Below, piece by piece: positions 43,447 through 52,242 of a DNA stretch of 64,000 nucleotides; position 1 is the first letter of the stretch, and each line of letters begins with the position of its first letter. A program made the translations under genes and the position numbers. Below the pieces are notes generated by a model. That model did no database searches, had not been told where the DNA came from, and saw nothing but the letters and a program-made list of their open reading frames with translations. This DNA comes from Streptomyces gardneri (GTDB lineage: Bacteria; Actinomycetota; Actinomycetes; Streptomycetales; Streptomycetaceae), in the NCBI RefSeq assembly GCF_006539185.1, contig NZ_BJMN01000010.1:248001-312000 (forward strand), in the 5' to 3' direction.

Positions 43447-44660
43447 CTCCCGTACGGGTGGGGGTGTTCGGCCTGCTCGGCTCCGGCAACCTCGGCAACG
43501 ACGGGTCCTTGGAGGCCGTGCTCGGATACCTCCGCGACCGGCACCCGGGCGCGGTCGTGGACGCGCTGTGCGGCGGGCCCGAGGTCGTGACGGCGCGGTT
43601 CGGGATCCCCGCGACGCGGCTGCACTGGTACCGCGGGGAGTACCGGACGGCGTCACGCGCGGGCGCGATCGCGGGGAAGGGCCTCGGCAAACTGGTCGAT
43701 GCCTTCCGCACCGCCGCCTGGGTGCGGCGGCACGACGTCGTGATCGTGCCGGGCATGGGCGTCCTGGAGGCTACGCTGCCGCTGCGGCCGTGGGGCTTCC
43801 CGTACGCGCTGTTCCTGCTCTGCGCGTCCGGCCGGCTGACCGGCACCCCGGTCGCGCTGATCGGCGTCGGCGCCGCTCCGATCGCCGAACGGCCCACCAG
43901 GGTTCTGGTCCGCTGGTCGGCGCGGCTCGCCGCGTACCGGTCGTACCGGGACGACCTGTCGCGCGACGCGATGCGGGCGATGGGCGTGGACACCGCGCGC
44001 GACGAGGTCCATCCGGACCTCGCGTTCGCCCTGCCGGCACCGCCTGCGAGGACGCCCTCGGACGCGCCGGGGACGGTCTGCGTGGGCGTCATGGACTTCC
44101 ACGGCGGGAACGACGACCGCGCCCGGGCCGAGGAGATCCACCGGCGGTACGTCGACGGGACGACCCGCTTCGTCCGCGCGCTGGTCGAGGACGGCAGGCA
44201 GGTCCGGCTGCTCACCGGCGACGCGTGCGACGCGCGGGTGGTCGCCGCGATCCTCGACGCGGTGGACTCGCCGCTGGTGACCGCCGCCGAGGCCGCCTCG
44301 CTGGCCGACCTGATGAAGGAGACGGCGGCCGCCGACACCGTGGTGGCGACCCGGTACCACAATCTGATCTGCGCGCTGAAGGCCGGCACACCGACGCTCG
44401 CGCTCGGCTACGCGGCGAAGAGCGAGGCGCTCATGGACCGGATGGGGCTCGCCGCGTACTGCCACCCGGCGCGCGAGGTCGACGCCGACCGGCTGCTCGA
44501 CCAGTTCCGGGAGCTGGAGAAGCGGTCGGCCGAGCTGCGCGGGACCCTCGCCGAGCGGAACGTGACCGCCGCCCGACAACTCGACCACCACTTCGCCGCC
44601 CTGACCGCGGCGCTGTTCCCGACGTCCGACCACGCCACCACCCAGCGGAAGGCACCATGA
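43443..44660 (+). CDS. Polysaccharide pyruvyl transferase family protein
   Basis: 405 residues from ATG 43443, overlapping the preceding stop as ATGA. It begins with VGVFGLLGSGNLGNDGSLEA, the GNxGND signature of the pyruvyl transferase (CsaB-like) family. The second half has VVATRYHNLICALKAGTPTL and LALGYAAKSEALMDRMGL, also typical. These enzymes place a ketal-linked pyruvate on a sugar from phosphoenolpyruvate, which adds negative charge. With uronic acid already present, the polymer should be strongly acidic. The acceptor sugar is unknown. Confidence 0.9.
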   Translation: MTPVRVGVFGLLGSGNLGNDGSLEAVLGYLRDRHPGAVVDALCGGPEVVTARFGIPATRLHWYRGEYRTASRAGAIAGKGLGKLVDAFRTAAWVRRHDVVIVPGMGVLEATLPLRPWGFPYALFLLCASGRLTGTPVALIGVGAAPIAERPTRVLVRWSARLAAYRSYRDDLSRDAMRAMGVDTARDEVHPDLAFALPAPPARTPSDAPGTVCVGVMDFHGGNDDRARAEEIHRRYVDGTTRFVRALVEDGRQVRLLTGDACDARVVAAILDAVDSPLVTAAEAASLADLMKETAAADTVVATRYHNLICALKAGTPTLALGYAAKSEALMDRMGLAAYCHPAREVDADRLLDQFRELEKRSAELRGTLAERNVTAARQLDHHFAALTAALFPTSDHATTQRKAP

Positions 44661-45208
44661 AAGCGACCGAAGTCCCGGAGATCGCCGGCGCGTACCTGTT
44701 CGAGCCGACGCCGCACGCCGACGAGCGCGGCTTCTTCAGCCGTACCTTCGACGCCGACGTGCTCCGCTCGGTGGGCCTCGACCCGAACGCCTTCGTCCAG
44801 GACAGCCTGTCCCGCTCGGTGCGGGGCGTGCTGCGCGGCCTGCACCTGCGCTCCGGCGCCGGCGAGGCCAAGCTCGTGCGGTGCTCGTACGGGAGGATCT
44901 TCGACGTCGTCGTGGACCTGCGGGCGGACTCGCCGACCTACGGGAACCGGGCCTTCTTCGAGCTGTCCGACGAGACGCAGGCGACCCTGTACATCCCGGC
45001 GGGGTGCGCCCACGGCTTCCAGGCGCTGACCGAGATCGCCGACACCTCGTACCGGATCGACCGCCCGCACGATCCGGCCGAGGACGTGACGATCGCCTTC
45101 GACGACCCGGAGCTCGCCATTCCCTGGCCGCTGCCGGCCACCTCGATGTCCCGGCGGGACCGGGAGGCCCCGAGCCTCGCCGAGGCCCTGAAGCAGAAGG
45201 AGAGCTGA
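44657..45208 (+). CDS. dTDP-4-dehydrorhamnose 3,5-epimerase family protein (RmlC-like)
   Basis: 183 residues from ATG 44657, overlapping the preceding stop as ATGA. It is a cupin fold with the RmlC pattern: DERGFFSRTFD, FVQDSLSRSVRGVLRGLHLR (catalytic His of the LRGLHLR motif) and AHGFQALTE. Family members epimerise C3 and/or C5 of 4-keto-6-deoxy NDP-sugars. No RmlA, RmlB or RmlD is encoded in the window, so the keto sugar must come from genes elsewhere or from the cytidylyltransferase cassette upstream. Confidence 0.9.
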   Translation: MKATEVPEIAGAYLFEPTPHADERGFFSRTFDADVLRSVGLDPNAFVQDSLSRSVRGVLRGLHLRSGAGEAKLVRCSYGRIFDVVVDLRADSPTYGNRAFFELSDETQATLYIPAGCAHGFQALTEIADTSYRIDRPHDPAEDVTIAFDDPELAIPWPLPATSMSRRDREAPSLAEALKQKES

Positions 45209-45215
45209 GGCCGAC

Positions 45216-46550
45216 GTGGACACCCGAGACACCGGCGAGCTCGTCCTTCCCCGGTCGCGGGAGGCGAACGAGCGGCTGCACGCCCTGATCCCCGGGGGCG
45301 CGCACACCTACGCCAAGGGCGACGACCAGTACCCCGAGAACCTGGCCCCGGTCATCAGCCACGGCCGCGGTGCCCATGTGTGGGACGTCGACGGCAACCG
45401 CTACATCGAGTACGGCTCCGGTCTGCGGTCGGTCAGCCTCGGCCACGCCCACCCCCGCGTGGTCGAGGCGGTCCGGCGGGAGCTCGACCGCGGCAGCAAC
45501 TTCGTCCGGCCGTCCTTCGTGGAGGTCGAGGCGGCGGAACGCTTTCTGGCGACGGTGCCGACCGCGGAGATGGTGAAGTTCGCGAAGAACGGCTCCGACG
45601 CGACCACCGCCGCCGTGCGCCTGGCCCGCGCCGTCACCGGCCGGCCGCGGGTGGCCCTCTGCGGCGACCACCCCTTCTTCTCCACCGACGACTGGTTCAT
45701 CGGCACCACACCGATGTCCGCCGGGATCCCGGCCGCGACCGAGGGGCTCACCGTGGCGTTCCCTTACGGGGACCTGGCCGCCACGGAGGAGCTGCTCACC
45801 CGGTACAAGGACGAGGTCGCCTGTCTGATCCTCGAGCCCGCCACCCACACCGAGCCTCCGCCCGGCTACCTCGCCGGCCTGCGCGAACTGGCCGACCGGC
45901 ACGGCTGCGTCCTGGTCTTCGACGAGATGATCACCGGCTTCCGCTGGTCCGAGGCGGGCGCCCAGGGCCTGTACGGCGTCGTCCCCGACCTCTCCACCTT
46001 CGGCAAGGCACTGGGCAACGGCTTCGCGGTCTCCGCGCTGGCCGGCCGCCGCGACCTGATGGAGTGGGGCGGACTGCGCCACTCCGGCGACCGGGTCTTC
46101 CTGCTGTCCACCACCCACGGCGCGGAGACGCACTCGCTGGCCGCCGCGATGGCGGTGCAGACCACCTACACCGAGGAGGACGTCACCACACGGCTCCACA
46201 CCCTCGGCGAACGCCTGGCCACCGGCGTGCGCGACGCCGCGGCCTCCATGGGCGTCGGCGACCACATCGTCGTCCGGGGCCGGGCCAGCAACCTGGTCTT
46301 CGCCACTCTCGACGAGAACGGGCAGCCCTCGCAGGAGTACCGCACGCTGTTCCTGCGCCGCCTCCTGGCGGGCGGCGTCCTGGCCCCGTCGTTCGTCGTG
46401 AGCAGCGCGCTCAGCGACGCCGACATCGACCACACCGTCGATGTGGTGGCCCAGGCGTGTGCGGTGTACCGGAAGGCCCTTGACGCGACGGACCCCACAC
46501 CTTGGCTGGCCGGACGCCCGGTGAAGCCGGTGTTCCGCCGCTCGGTGTGA
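45216..46550 (+). CDS. GSA aminomutase-type class III aminotransferase (last gene of EPS operon)
   Basis: 444 residues from GTG 45216, seven bases after the preceding stop. It is a PLP fold type I enzyme. NGSDATTAAVRLAR binds the cofactor phosphate, LVFDEMITGFRW is the Asp motif, and TFGKALGNGFAVSAL carries the Schiff-base Lys (about residue 264). The closest recognisable family is glutamate-1-semialdehyde 2,1-aminomutase. A haem role is unlikely here, as no other haem gene is near. Copies in sugar loci transaminate keto sugars or small acyl donors. Its stop is seven bases from the convergent PAP2 gene. Confidence 0.88.
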   Translation: MDTRDTGELVLPRSREANERLHALIPGGAHTYAKGDDQYPENLAPVISHGRGAHVWDVDGNRYIEYGSGLRSVSLGHAHPRVVEAVRRELDRGSNFVRPSFVEVEAAERFLATVPTAEMVKFAKNGSDATTAAVRLARAVTGRPRVALCGDHPFFSTDDWFIGTTPMSAGIPAATEGLTVAFPYGDLAATEELLTRYKDEVACLILEPATHTEPPPGYLAGLRELADRHGCVLVFDEMITGFRWSEAGAQGLYGVVPDLSTFGKALGNGFAVSALAGRRDLMEWGGLRHSGDRVFLLSTTHGAETHSLAAAMAVQTTYTEEDVTTRLHTLGERLATGVRDAAASMGVGDHIVVRGRASNLVFATLDENGQPSQEYRTLFLRRLLAGGVLAPSFVVSSALSDADIDHTVDVVAQACAVYRKALDATDPTPWLAGRPVKPVFRRSV

Positions 46551-46557
46551 GGTCGCG

Positions 46558-47277
46558 TCAGCGGCCTTGCCGCCGACCGGCGTCGGCCTTCCCCTCGGCT
46601 CGCCGGTCGGCCTTCCCCTCGGCCCGCCGGTCGGCCGTCCGGTCGACCAGCCACGCGGTCGCCGGGACCACGGCCAGCGCGGTACACCAGCCACCGAGCG
46701 CATCCGTCGGATAGTGCGCGTCCAAGGCGACCTGCGCCCAGCCCATGGCGCCGCCGGCCACGAGTGCCGCGGCGAGCACGAGTGCCGTGCCGGCCGGCCT
46801 GCCGAGGCCGAGCCGGCCGGTCACGACCAGCGCCACCACGAGGGCGAACGCGGTGAGAAAGGCGGTGTGGCCGCTCGGGAAGGACAGGTTCTCGCCATGG
46901 ATGGTCCGTGCCACGACGGGCTTGAGCAGCTTCGTCGCCCCCACGCTGATACCGACGCCTGCCACGACGAGCACCGCCGCCCGAGGACGCCGAAGGGCCA
47001 GGCAGCCCGTCACGGCGGCCGCCACGAGCAGCGCCGCCCCGACGGGTTCCCCCAGGAAGTCCGTGGCCAGGGCGACATGCCGCCACCGCGGCCCCGCACC
47101 GTCCACGGCCGACCGGATCCGCGTGTCCACCGCGCCGGGCCCGCTGTCACCGGCGTACAGCACCCAGAGCGCGACGACCGTCAGCGCGGCGAGAACCGCG
47201 ACCGACCCGAGCCATACGCGCACCGAAGGGTGCAGCACCGCGGGCGGCCGGCCCGCGGTCCGGCTGTTGCGTAACAC
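46558..47277 (-). CDS. PAP2-family membrane phosphatase, TTA as second codon
   Basis: 239 residues from GTG 47277, with GGGAGGG directly upstream, right behind the deoxynucleoside kinase stop. The frame starts GTG-TTA, so the second codon is a bldA-type leucine codon. There are about six transmembrane helices. The PAP2 active-site signatures are KPVVARTIHG, FPSGHTAF and AQVALDAHYPTDALGG. Such proteins dephosphorylate lipid pyrophosphates or phosphates, for example undecaprenyl pyrophosphate. The location beside an EPS operon on the opposite strand makes recycling of the lipid carrier possible. The C-terminal ~30 residues are charged repeats (DRRAEGKADRRAEGKAD). Confidence 0.88.
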   Translation of the reverse strand: MLRNSRTAGRPPAVLHPSVRVWLGSVAVLAALTVVALWVLYAGDSGPGAVDTRIRSAVDGAGPRWRHVALATDFLGEPVGAALLVAAAVTGCLALRRPRAAVLVVAGVGISVGATKLLKPVVARTIHGENLSFPSGHTAFLTAFALVVALVVTGRLGLGRPAGTALVLAAALVAGGAMGWAQVALDAHYPTDALGGWCTALAVVPATAWLVDRTADRRAEGKADRRAEGKADAGRRQGR

Positions 47278-47289
47278 CGCGCCCTCCCG

Positions 47290-47955
47290 TCAGAGCCGAC
47301 GACGTCGGGCCGCGTCCAGGGCCTCCTTGACGTCCGCCACCACACGGGCCGCGTCCTCGGGGTTGTTGACCACGTCAGAGCGGTTCATGTCGACGACGAG
47401 GACGTCGCTGGCCGAGTAGTGCTTGTTCACCCAGTCGTCGTAGCCGGACCACAGCGTCCGGTAGTACTCGACGAGGCTGTCGTCCTGCTCGAAATCGCGG
47501 CCCCGCAGCCCGATGCGGTGCAGCACGGTGTCGAAGTCCGCCTTGAGGTAGACCATGAGATCGGGCGCCTTGCGGTACGGCAGGCCGTCGATCTCGCGCA
47601 TCATCTCGTCGAGCAGGCCCTCGTACACCTGCATCTCGAGGGAGCTGATCCGGCCGAGGTCGTGATTGACCTTGGCGAAGTACCAGTCCTCGTAGATGGA
47701 CCGGTCCAGGACGTTGTCGTCCTGCTGGTACGCCGCCTTGATCGAGGCGAACCGGGTCCGCAGGAAGTGCAGCTGGAGCAGGAACGGGTAGCGCTTGGCC
47801 TGGATCTCCTCGGGGCTCGCCGTGTAGAAGAGCGGGAGTATCGGGTTGTCGTCCACGCTCTCGTAGAAGACCTCGGTGCCCAGCTCCTTGGCGAGCAGCT
47901 CGGCGACGCTCGTCTTGCCGATCCCGATCATGCCTCCGACGCAGATCACCGACAT
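47290..47955 (-). CDS. Deoxynucleoside kinase (deoxyadenosine/deoxyguanosine kinase type)
   Basis: 221 residues from ATG 47955 with GTGAGGT and AGGAG upstream. P-loop GGMIGIGKTSV at the N-terminus, the DRSIYEDWYFA motif (catalytic Glu/Arg region) and the lid segment RGRDFEQDD are visible. The family phosphorylates deoxyadenosine and deoxyguanosine for nucleotide salvage in the cytosol. It ends 12 bases before the PAP2 start, so the two genes are probably co-transcribed and translationally linked. Confidence 0.92.
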   Translation of the reverse strand: MSVICVGGMIGIGKTSVAELLAKELGTEVFYESVDDNPILPLFYTASPEEIQAKRYPFLLQLHFLRTRFASIKAAYQQDDNVLDRSIYEDWYFAKVNHDLGRISSLEMQVYEGLLDEMMREIDGLPYRKAPDLMVYLKADFDTVLHRIGLRGRDFEQDDSLVEYYRTLWSGYDDWVNKHYSASDVLVVDMNRSDVVNNPEDAARVVADVKEALDAARRRRL

Positions 47956-48120
47956 ACCTCACTTCTCCTGGGAGTCTTCGCTCGTTCCCAGGGGTCGTGG
48001 TGATCGGTTGCCGCACACGGCGACGGGCCACCGCCCCGCGGGCCGCCTTGAAGCATAGAGGAAAAGCGGGGCTCCCCGGCGGCGTGACCCTCGGCGACGT
48101 CCGACGAGGCGGGTGCCCCT

Positions 48121-48603
48121 TCAGTCCCGTAGCGACAGCTCGGCGATCACATGGGTGCCGCCGGACTTCGTGTGGACGGTGCAGCGCCGTGCGTACGCCT
48201 CGACGAGGTCCAGGCCGCGTCCGCCGCAGGCGATCTCCCCCTCGTGCCGGGGGCGGCCGGGGCACGGCCGCCACCGGCCGTTGTCCTTGACCTCCACAGA
48301 GAGTGTCGAGAGGTCGGCGGAGAGCAGCAGCGCCACGTCGGGGCCCCCGCTGTGCCGCACCGCGTTGCCCACGAGCTCGCTCACCACGAGCCTCAGGGCG
48401 TCGTCGATCCCGGCCGGCAGGCCCCAGTACGCCGCCACACCACGGGCGAACCGTCGCAGGGCCGGCACCGAAGCGGCGGTCGCCACCGTCAGACATCCGG
48501 CGGTCCGCCGGTCCGGGTACGACGCGTCCGGTCGGTCCTGCGGATGGATCACGGGCCGGTCCTCGGCGAGGACGACCGGGCTGAGGCACGGGCTGATGGA
48601 CAT
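48121..48603 (-). CDS. RsbW-like serine kinase/ATP-binding anti-sigma-type protein (HATPase_c_2)
   Basis: 160 residues from ATG 48603, with GGGAG six bases upstream. The GHKL ATPase boxes are present: N-box ELVGNAVRHSG, G1 box VEVKDNGRW and G2 box GGRGLDLVEAY. The first ~45 residues are a polar extension. Streptomyces has many such single-domain ATPases. Some act as anti-sigma factors or partners of SpoIIAA-like antagonists, but no sigma factor or antagonist lies next to this one. Confidence 0.88.
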   Translation of the reverse strand: MSISPCLSPVVLAEDRPVIHPQDRPDASYPDRRTAGCLTVATAASVPALRRFARGVAAYWGLPAGIDDALRLVVSELVGNAVRHSGGPDVALLLSADLSTLSVEVKDNGRWRPCPGRPRHEGEIACGGRGLDLVEAYARRCTVHTKSGGTHVIAELSLRD

Positions 48604-48735
48604 CGGGTCTCCCGAGACGGCGGGTGGTTTCCCCCGCTCTCCACGATCGGCGAGCGCCCCGACGGAAACAATCCGGGTCGGCCGCTTTAGGGGTACTCAA
48701 GGCATACGTATAGGTGGCGACGCGCAGGAGGCCGG

Positions 48736-51633
48736 TCAATGCTCCGGGCCCGGCTCCCCCAGGGTGCCGGCCACGTCCTTGCGCGTGGTGCGCAGCTTGC
48801 GCAGTACGCGGGCCACGTGGTTCTCGACGGTCCGCGTCGACAGGTACAGAGTGTCCGCGATGGCCTGGTTGGTCGCGCCGGCCGCCAGCAGCTCCGCCAC
48901 CTGCTGTTCGCGGGGCGACAGCCGGTCCCCGTAGCCGCGGCGGCCCGGAGTGTCCGGCTGGGTGAGGCCGAGATCCCGCGTCAGGTGGTGGCAGCGCGAG
49001 ACGTCGGCCTGCGCGCCGAGCGCGGAGTACGTGTCGACGGCCGCCGCCAGGAGCTCCGCCGCCTCGGTCGGCCGGCCGTGCAGGGCCAGCGCGTGGCCCT
49101 GGCGTTCGGTGGCGTGGGCCGCCTCGTACGGGCGCCCGATGCCCAGCCACCCGCGTCGGGCGGCTCCGAAGTCCTCCGCCGCGCGAGCGGGGTCGTCGTC
49201 GAGGCGGAGGAGCCCACGGGCCAGGTGGATCTCCGTCTGCGCCGCCGGTGCGTCCCGGCCCCGGAGCCCTTGGTGCGCCTCCTCCACGAGCCGCTGGGCC
49301 GAGGAGCGGTCGTCGCAGGCGAGGGCCGCCTCGACGGCCACGGGGACGAGGCCCGTCGCCTTGGTCCAGGCCTGAGCGCGACGCAGCACGGCGAGGGCGG
49401 GTTCGGCCGCGGCCCATGCCTCCTGCTCGGCTCCCTGGGCGAGCCGGACGGACATGAGGCCGACGGTGCCGCGCAGCTCGGTGCTCACGGCGATCTGGCG
49501 TGCTCCGTGCTGCACGGCCTGTTCGAAATGCTCCAGCGCCGGGCCGCGCTGCCCTCGGGCGAAGGCCATCGTGCCGAGGGCGAGCAGGCGCTCCGCGTGG
49601 GGCACGCTGATGTCCGGATACGCGGCGATCAGAGCGTCGAAGCGGTCCTCGAGACCGTCCCAGCGCCCGGCGAGGGTGTCCAGCCACAGTTCGAGCACGC
49701 GCCCGTAGCACTCCACGATCACCGCGCCGGCACGACGGCCCTGCTGCCGGCTCTCCGCGACCAGCTCGGCGGCGCGGGCGTCGTGCCCGAGGGCGATGGC
49801 CGCCTCGGCGACGTTGTGGAGCGCCCGGGCGGTCTGCCACTGCTTGGCCGGGGAGTCCAGGTCCCGGGGCAGCCGGTCGAGGAGGTCCCAGAGGGCGTGG
49901 TCCCCTCGCCAGCCGAGCAGGGTCAGCCGCGTCGCGTCGTACGCGGCCTGGAAGTCCGCGTCCCCGCTGTCGTCGAGCGCCTGCCGGGCCCGTTCCATCC
50001 AGCGTGCCGACCATTCGGGACCGGCTCGTTCGTTGAGCGCGAGGGCGAGCAGGCCTCGGCCGGCCGTGACGGGGCGCTCCTCCAGCTCGTCGACCGCGAG
50101 TTCGAGTTCGCGCACCCAGGACGGGGACGTCGACTCGTTCAGGAGCAGCAGACCGAGCCCCAGGCGGATCTCCCCGCGGACCGGCCTCAGCAGGTGCGGG
50201 TCCTCCACCAGGCGCCGCAGGAGCCGGGCGGCGGCGGCGAAGTCGACGCCGTTGTACGCGATCCGCGCGAGCGCGGTGGCGGCGCGGGAGCGACGCTCGG
50301 TGTCGAGTCCGGGCTCGTCGAGGATCCGGTGGAGCAGCGCGGCGGCCGTGCCCTGGTCCCCGACGGCGGCGGCCTGCTCGGCGGCCTCCTCGGCTCGGCG
50401 CAGCCACGCGGCGCGGTCGCCGAGCGCCAGGGTGTGATGGGCGATCTGCACGAGCGGGGCCGGCGTCCGCTCCTGGAGCGCCTCGATGGCCGAGCGGTGC
50501 AGCCGGGTCCGTCGCGGGGCGGGGGTGTGCCCGTACGCCACCTGCTGGGCCAGGACGTGCCGGAACGCGTACCGGTGGTCCTCGGTCTCGCGGAGCAGGG
50601 AGCTGCGCAGCGCCTCGACCAGCGCGTCGGTGCCGGTCTCGGCGTCCAGCCCGGCGACGGCGGCGAGCAGCTCCTCGTCGGAGGGGACTGCCAGCACGGC
50701 CGCGGCGGCGACGATCGCCGCGCCGGCCGGGGACAGACCGGCGAGCCGCTCGGTGACCGCCTCGCGCAGGCCCTTGGGCACGTCGGTGTCCTGGAGGCGC
50801 CGGACCACCTCCCGCTGGTCGGTCGTGCCGCCCTGCTCGGCGAGGGTGAGCAGATCCTCCTCGGCGACCAGCGGCAGGCCCTCGCTCCGTTCGTACAGCG
50901 CGGACGCCAGCGCGGGCGTGGCGACCGGGCCGAGCGCGGCGGAGGCCAGCTCCCGGACCTCCTCGGGCGTGAGCGGGCCGAGCCTGATCACCGCGCCGCC
51001 CGCGCCCGAAGGATGACGGTAGGCGGCTCCGAGTACGGAGGTGTCCGGGGGCAGGTCCTCGGCACGGTAGGTGAGCACGAGGCCGAGCTCGTCCGGCGGG
51101 TCGCGGGCGAGCAGCAGGAGCAGGTCCCTGGTGGCCTCGTCCACCCAGTGCATGTCCTCGATGATCAGCACGGTCGGCCCGAGGGCGGCGAGGAGTGCGC
51201 GGACGCCGTGGACCAGCCGGAGGCGCTCGGCCTGCTCCCCGCCCTGCGCCGCGGGCGCCGACGGGAGCCGGTCTGCGAGGCCCGGCAGGAGCCGGACCAG
51301 TGCGCCGACGGTGTCGGGCAGGCCGCTGTCCGGCAGCCAGGGAGCGGCCTTGGTCAGCGCGTCGGACACCGGTCCGTAGGGGAAGGGCTCGCGCAGCGGC
51401 TGGCAGAAGCCGATGAGTACGGGCCTGTCGCCCTCCGCGCGCAGCGCGGCGGCGGCCTCGCCGACCAGCCGCGACTTCCCGATGCCGGCTTCGCCCTCGA
51501 TCAGGACCACCGCGGGCGGGTGCCGCACCGCTTCCATGAGCAGGTCCAGCTCACGTCGGCGTCCCACGTAACGGAATGTGCCGACCGTCGCGGCCGCTCC
51601 CGGGCCGAGTGACCCCGCCACGCGCTCACCCAC
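48736..51633 (-). CDS. Large ATP-binding LuxR-family regulator (LAL)
   Basis: 965 residues from GTG 51633. The N-terminal AAA/NB-ARC-like ATPase has Walker A IEGEAGIGKSRLV (near residue 46) and Walker B VLIIEDMHWVDEATRD (near residue 160). The middle ~500 residues are TPR-like helical repeats. The C-terminus is a LuxR-type helix-turn-helix (LSPREQQVAELLAAGATNQA plus STRTVENHVARVLRKL). LAL proteins are usually pathway activators switched on by a ligand and ATP. The target is not indicated. It ends 132 bp before the RsbW-like gene and starts 71 bp after the VOC gene on the same strand. Confidence 0.92.
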   Translation of the reverse strand: MGERVAGSLGPGAAATVGTFRYVGRRRELDLLMEAVRHPPAVVLIEGEAGIGKSRLVGEAAAALRAEGDRPVLIGFCQPLREPFPYGPVSDALTKAAPWLPDSGLPDTVGALVRLLPGLADRLPSAPAAQGGEQAERLRLVHGVRALLAALGPTVLIIEDMHWVDEATRDLLLLLARDPPDELGLVLTYRAEDLPPDTSVLGAAYRHPSGAGGAVIRLGPLTPEEVRELASAALGPVATPALASALYERSEGLPLVAEEDLLTLAEQGGTTDQREVVRRLQDTDVPKGLREAVTERLAGLSPAGAAIVAAAAVLAVPSDEELLAAVAGLDAETGTDALVEALRSSLLRETEDHRYAFRHVLAQQVAYGHTPAPRRTRLHRSAIEALQERTPAPLVQIAHHTLALGDRAAWLRRAEEAAEQAAAVGDQGTAAALLHRILDEPGLDTERRSRAATALARIAYNGVDFAAAARLLRRLVEDPHLLRPVRGEIRLGLGLLLLNESTSPSWVRELELAVDELEERPVTAGRGLLALALNERAGPEWSARWMERARQALDDSGDADFQAAYDATRLTLLGWRGDHALWDLLDRLPRDLDSPAKQWQTARALHNVAEAAIALGHDARAAELVAESRQQGRRAGAVIVECYGRVLELWLDTLAGRWDGLEDRFDALIAAYPDISVPHAERLLALGTMAFARGQRGPALEHFEQAVQHGARQIAVSTELRGTVGLMSVRLAQGAEQEAWAAAEPALAVLRRAQAWTKATGLVPVAVEAALACDDRSSAQRLVEEAHQGLRGRDAPAAQTEIHLARGLLRLDDDPARAAEDFGAARRGWLGIGRPYEAAHATERQGHALALHGRPTEAAELLAAAVDTYSALGAQADVSRCHHLTRDLGLTQPDTPGRRGYGDRLSPREQQVAELLAAGATNQAIADTLYLSTRTVENHVARVLRKLRTTRKDVAGTLGEPGPEH

Positions 51634-51704
51634 CTCGCCCCGGACGCCCCCGGCTCTTCCAGCCTAAGCGTGGCCGACGTGACGGACGACCGGGCGCCCG
51701 GGGA

Positions 51705-52154
51705 TCAGACGGCGGTGTACCCCGCGGCGTACTCCTCGGTGGGCGGGACGACGGTGATCACGTCGATCAGTACGCCGTCGGGCGCGGCCACGATGAAGTG
51801 GCGCTGGCCGAAGTCCTCCGTGCGCAGCGGCAGCACCTCGCGCAGGCCGGCCTCCGTCACGAGCCGCCGGTGCTCGGCGTCCACGTCGTCCACCTCGAAG
51901 TTCAGGAGCAGGCCGCCTCCGAGGGCGACCCGGTGGCCCTCGGGGACGGTCGGGTGGGCGTGGTCGAGGAGGGCCAGCTCGTAGTGCGGGGCGTCGGGGC
52001 GGCGCAGACTCACGTACCAGTCGGCCTCGAAGGTCACGTCGAACCCGAGGTGGCGGGTGTAGAAGTCGCGGGAGGCGGCCACGTCCCGGGTGGCGAGTAC
52101 GGGGTAGAAGCCGCCGAGCTTGGCCGTGGGCACGGTGGCGTGTTCGTTCGTCAT
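51705..52154 (-). CDS. VOC (glyoxalase/dioxygenase superfamily) protein, divergent from a TetR gene
   Basis: 149 residues from ATG 52154. The frame is open further upstream, but that part covers the operator region. It is one vicinal-oxygen-chelate domain: [20 protein letters not shown] at the start, [31 protein letters not shown] and the C-terminal PDGVLIDVI with a Glu/Asp ligand position. VOC proteins include glyoxalases and antibiotic-binding resistance proteins. It is divergent from the TetR gene, with two operators between them. The usual logic is that the regulator represses both and the VOC protein deals with the inducing compound. Confidence 0.88.
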   Translation of the reverse strand: MTNEHATVPTAKLGGFYPVLATRDVAASRDFYTRHLGFDVTFEADWYVSLRRPDAPHYELALLDHAHPTVPEGHRVALGGGLLLNFEVDDVDAEHRRLVTEAGLREVLPLRTEDFGQRHFIVAAPDGVLIDVITVVPPTEEYAAGYTAV

Positions 52155-52176
52155 GGCATGGGCCCTTCGCATCCGT

Positions 52177-52199
52177 TTCACATACCCGGGGTATGTGAA
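52177..52199. promoter_or_regulatory. 23-bp perfect palindromic operator O1 (TetR/VOC intergenic region)
   Basis: TTCACATACCC, one central G, then GGGTATGTGAA: perfect 11-bp arms. It lies 23 bp upstream of the VOC start. A second, slightly degenerate copy lies 31 bp away, centre to centre. Confidence 0.8.
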
Positions 52200-52207
52200 T
52201 CCTGGCG

Positions 52208-52230
52208 TTAGCATACCCCGGGTATGTGAA
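52208..52230. promoter_or_regulatory. 23-bp operator O2 (TetR/VOC intergenic region)
   Basis: TTAGCATACCC, a central C, then GGGTATGTGAA. The right arm is identical to O1 and the left arm differs from it at two positions. It ends 12 bp before the TetR start. The 31-bp centre spacing equals three helical turns, so both sites face the same side of the DNA. Confidence 0.75.
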
Positions 52231-52242
52231 AAGGAAAGGGCG

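Noticed and set aside
45216..46550. GSA-type aminotransferase as the haem-pathway hemL
   Set aside because: It is the last gene of a polysaccharide operon and no other haem gene is present in the window. Family similarity alone is not enough.
52120..52242. Longer N-terminus for the TetR protein from upstream in-frame starts
   Set aside because: That stretch is the double operator; its translation is just the palindrome read twice (YPGYV-type repeats).
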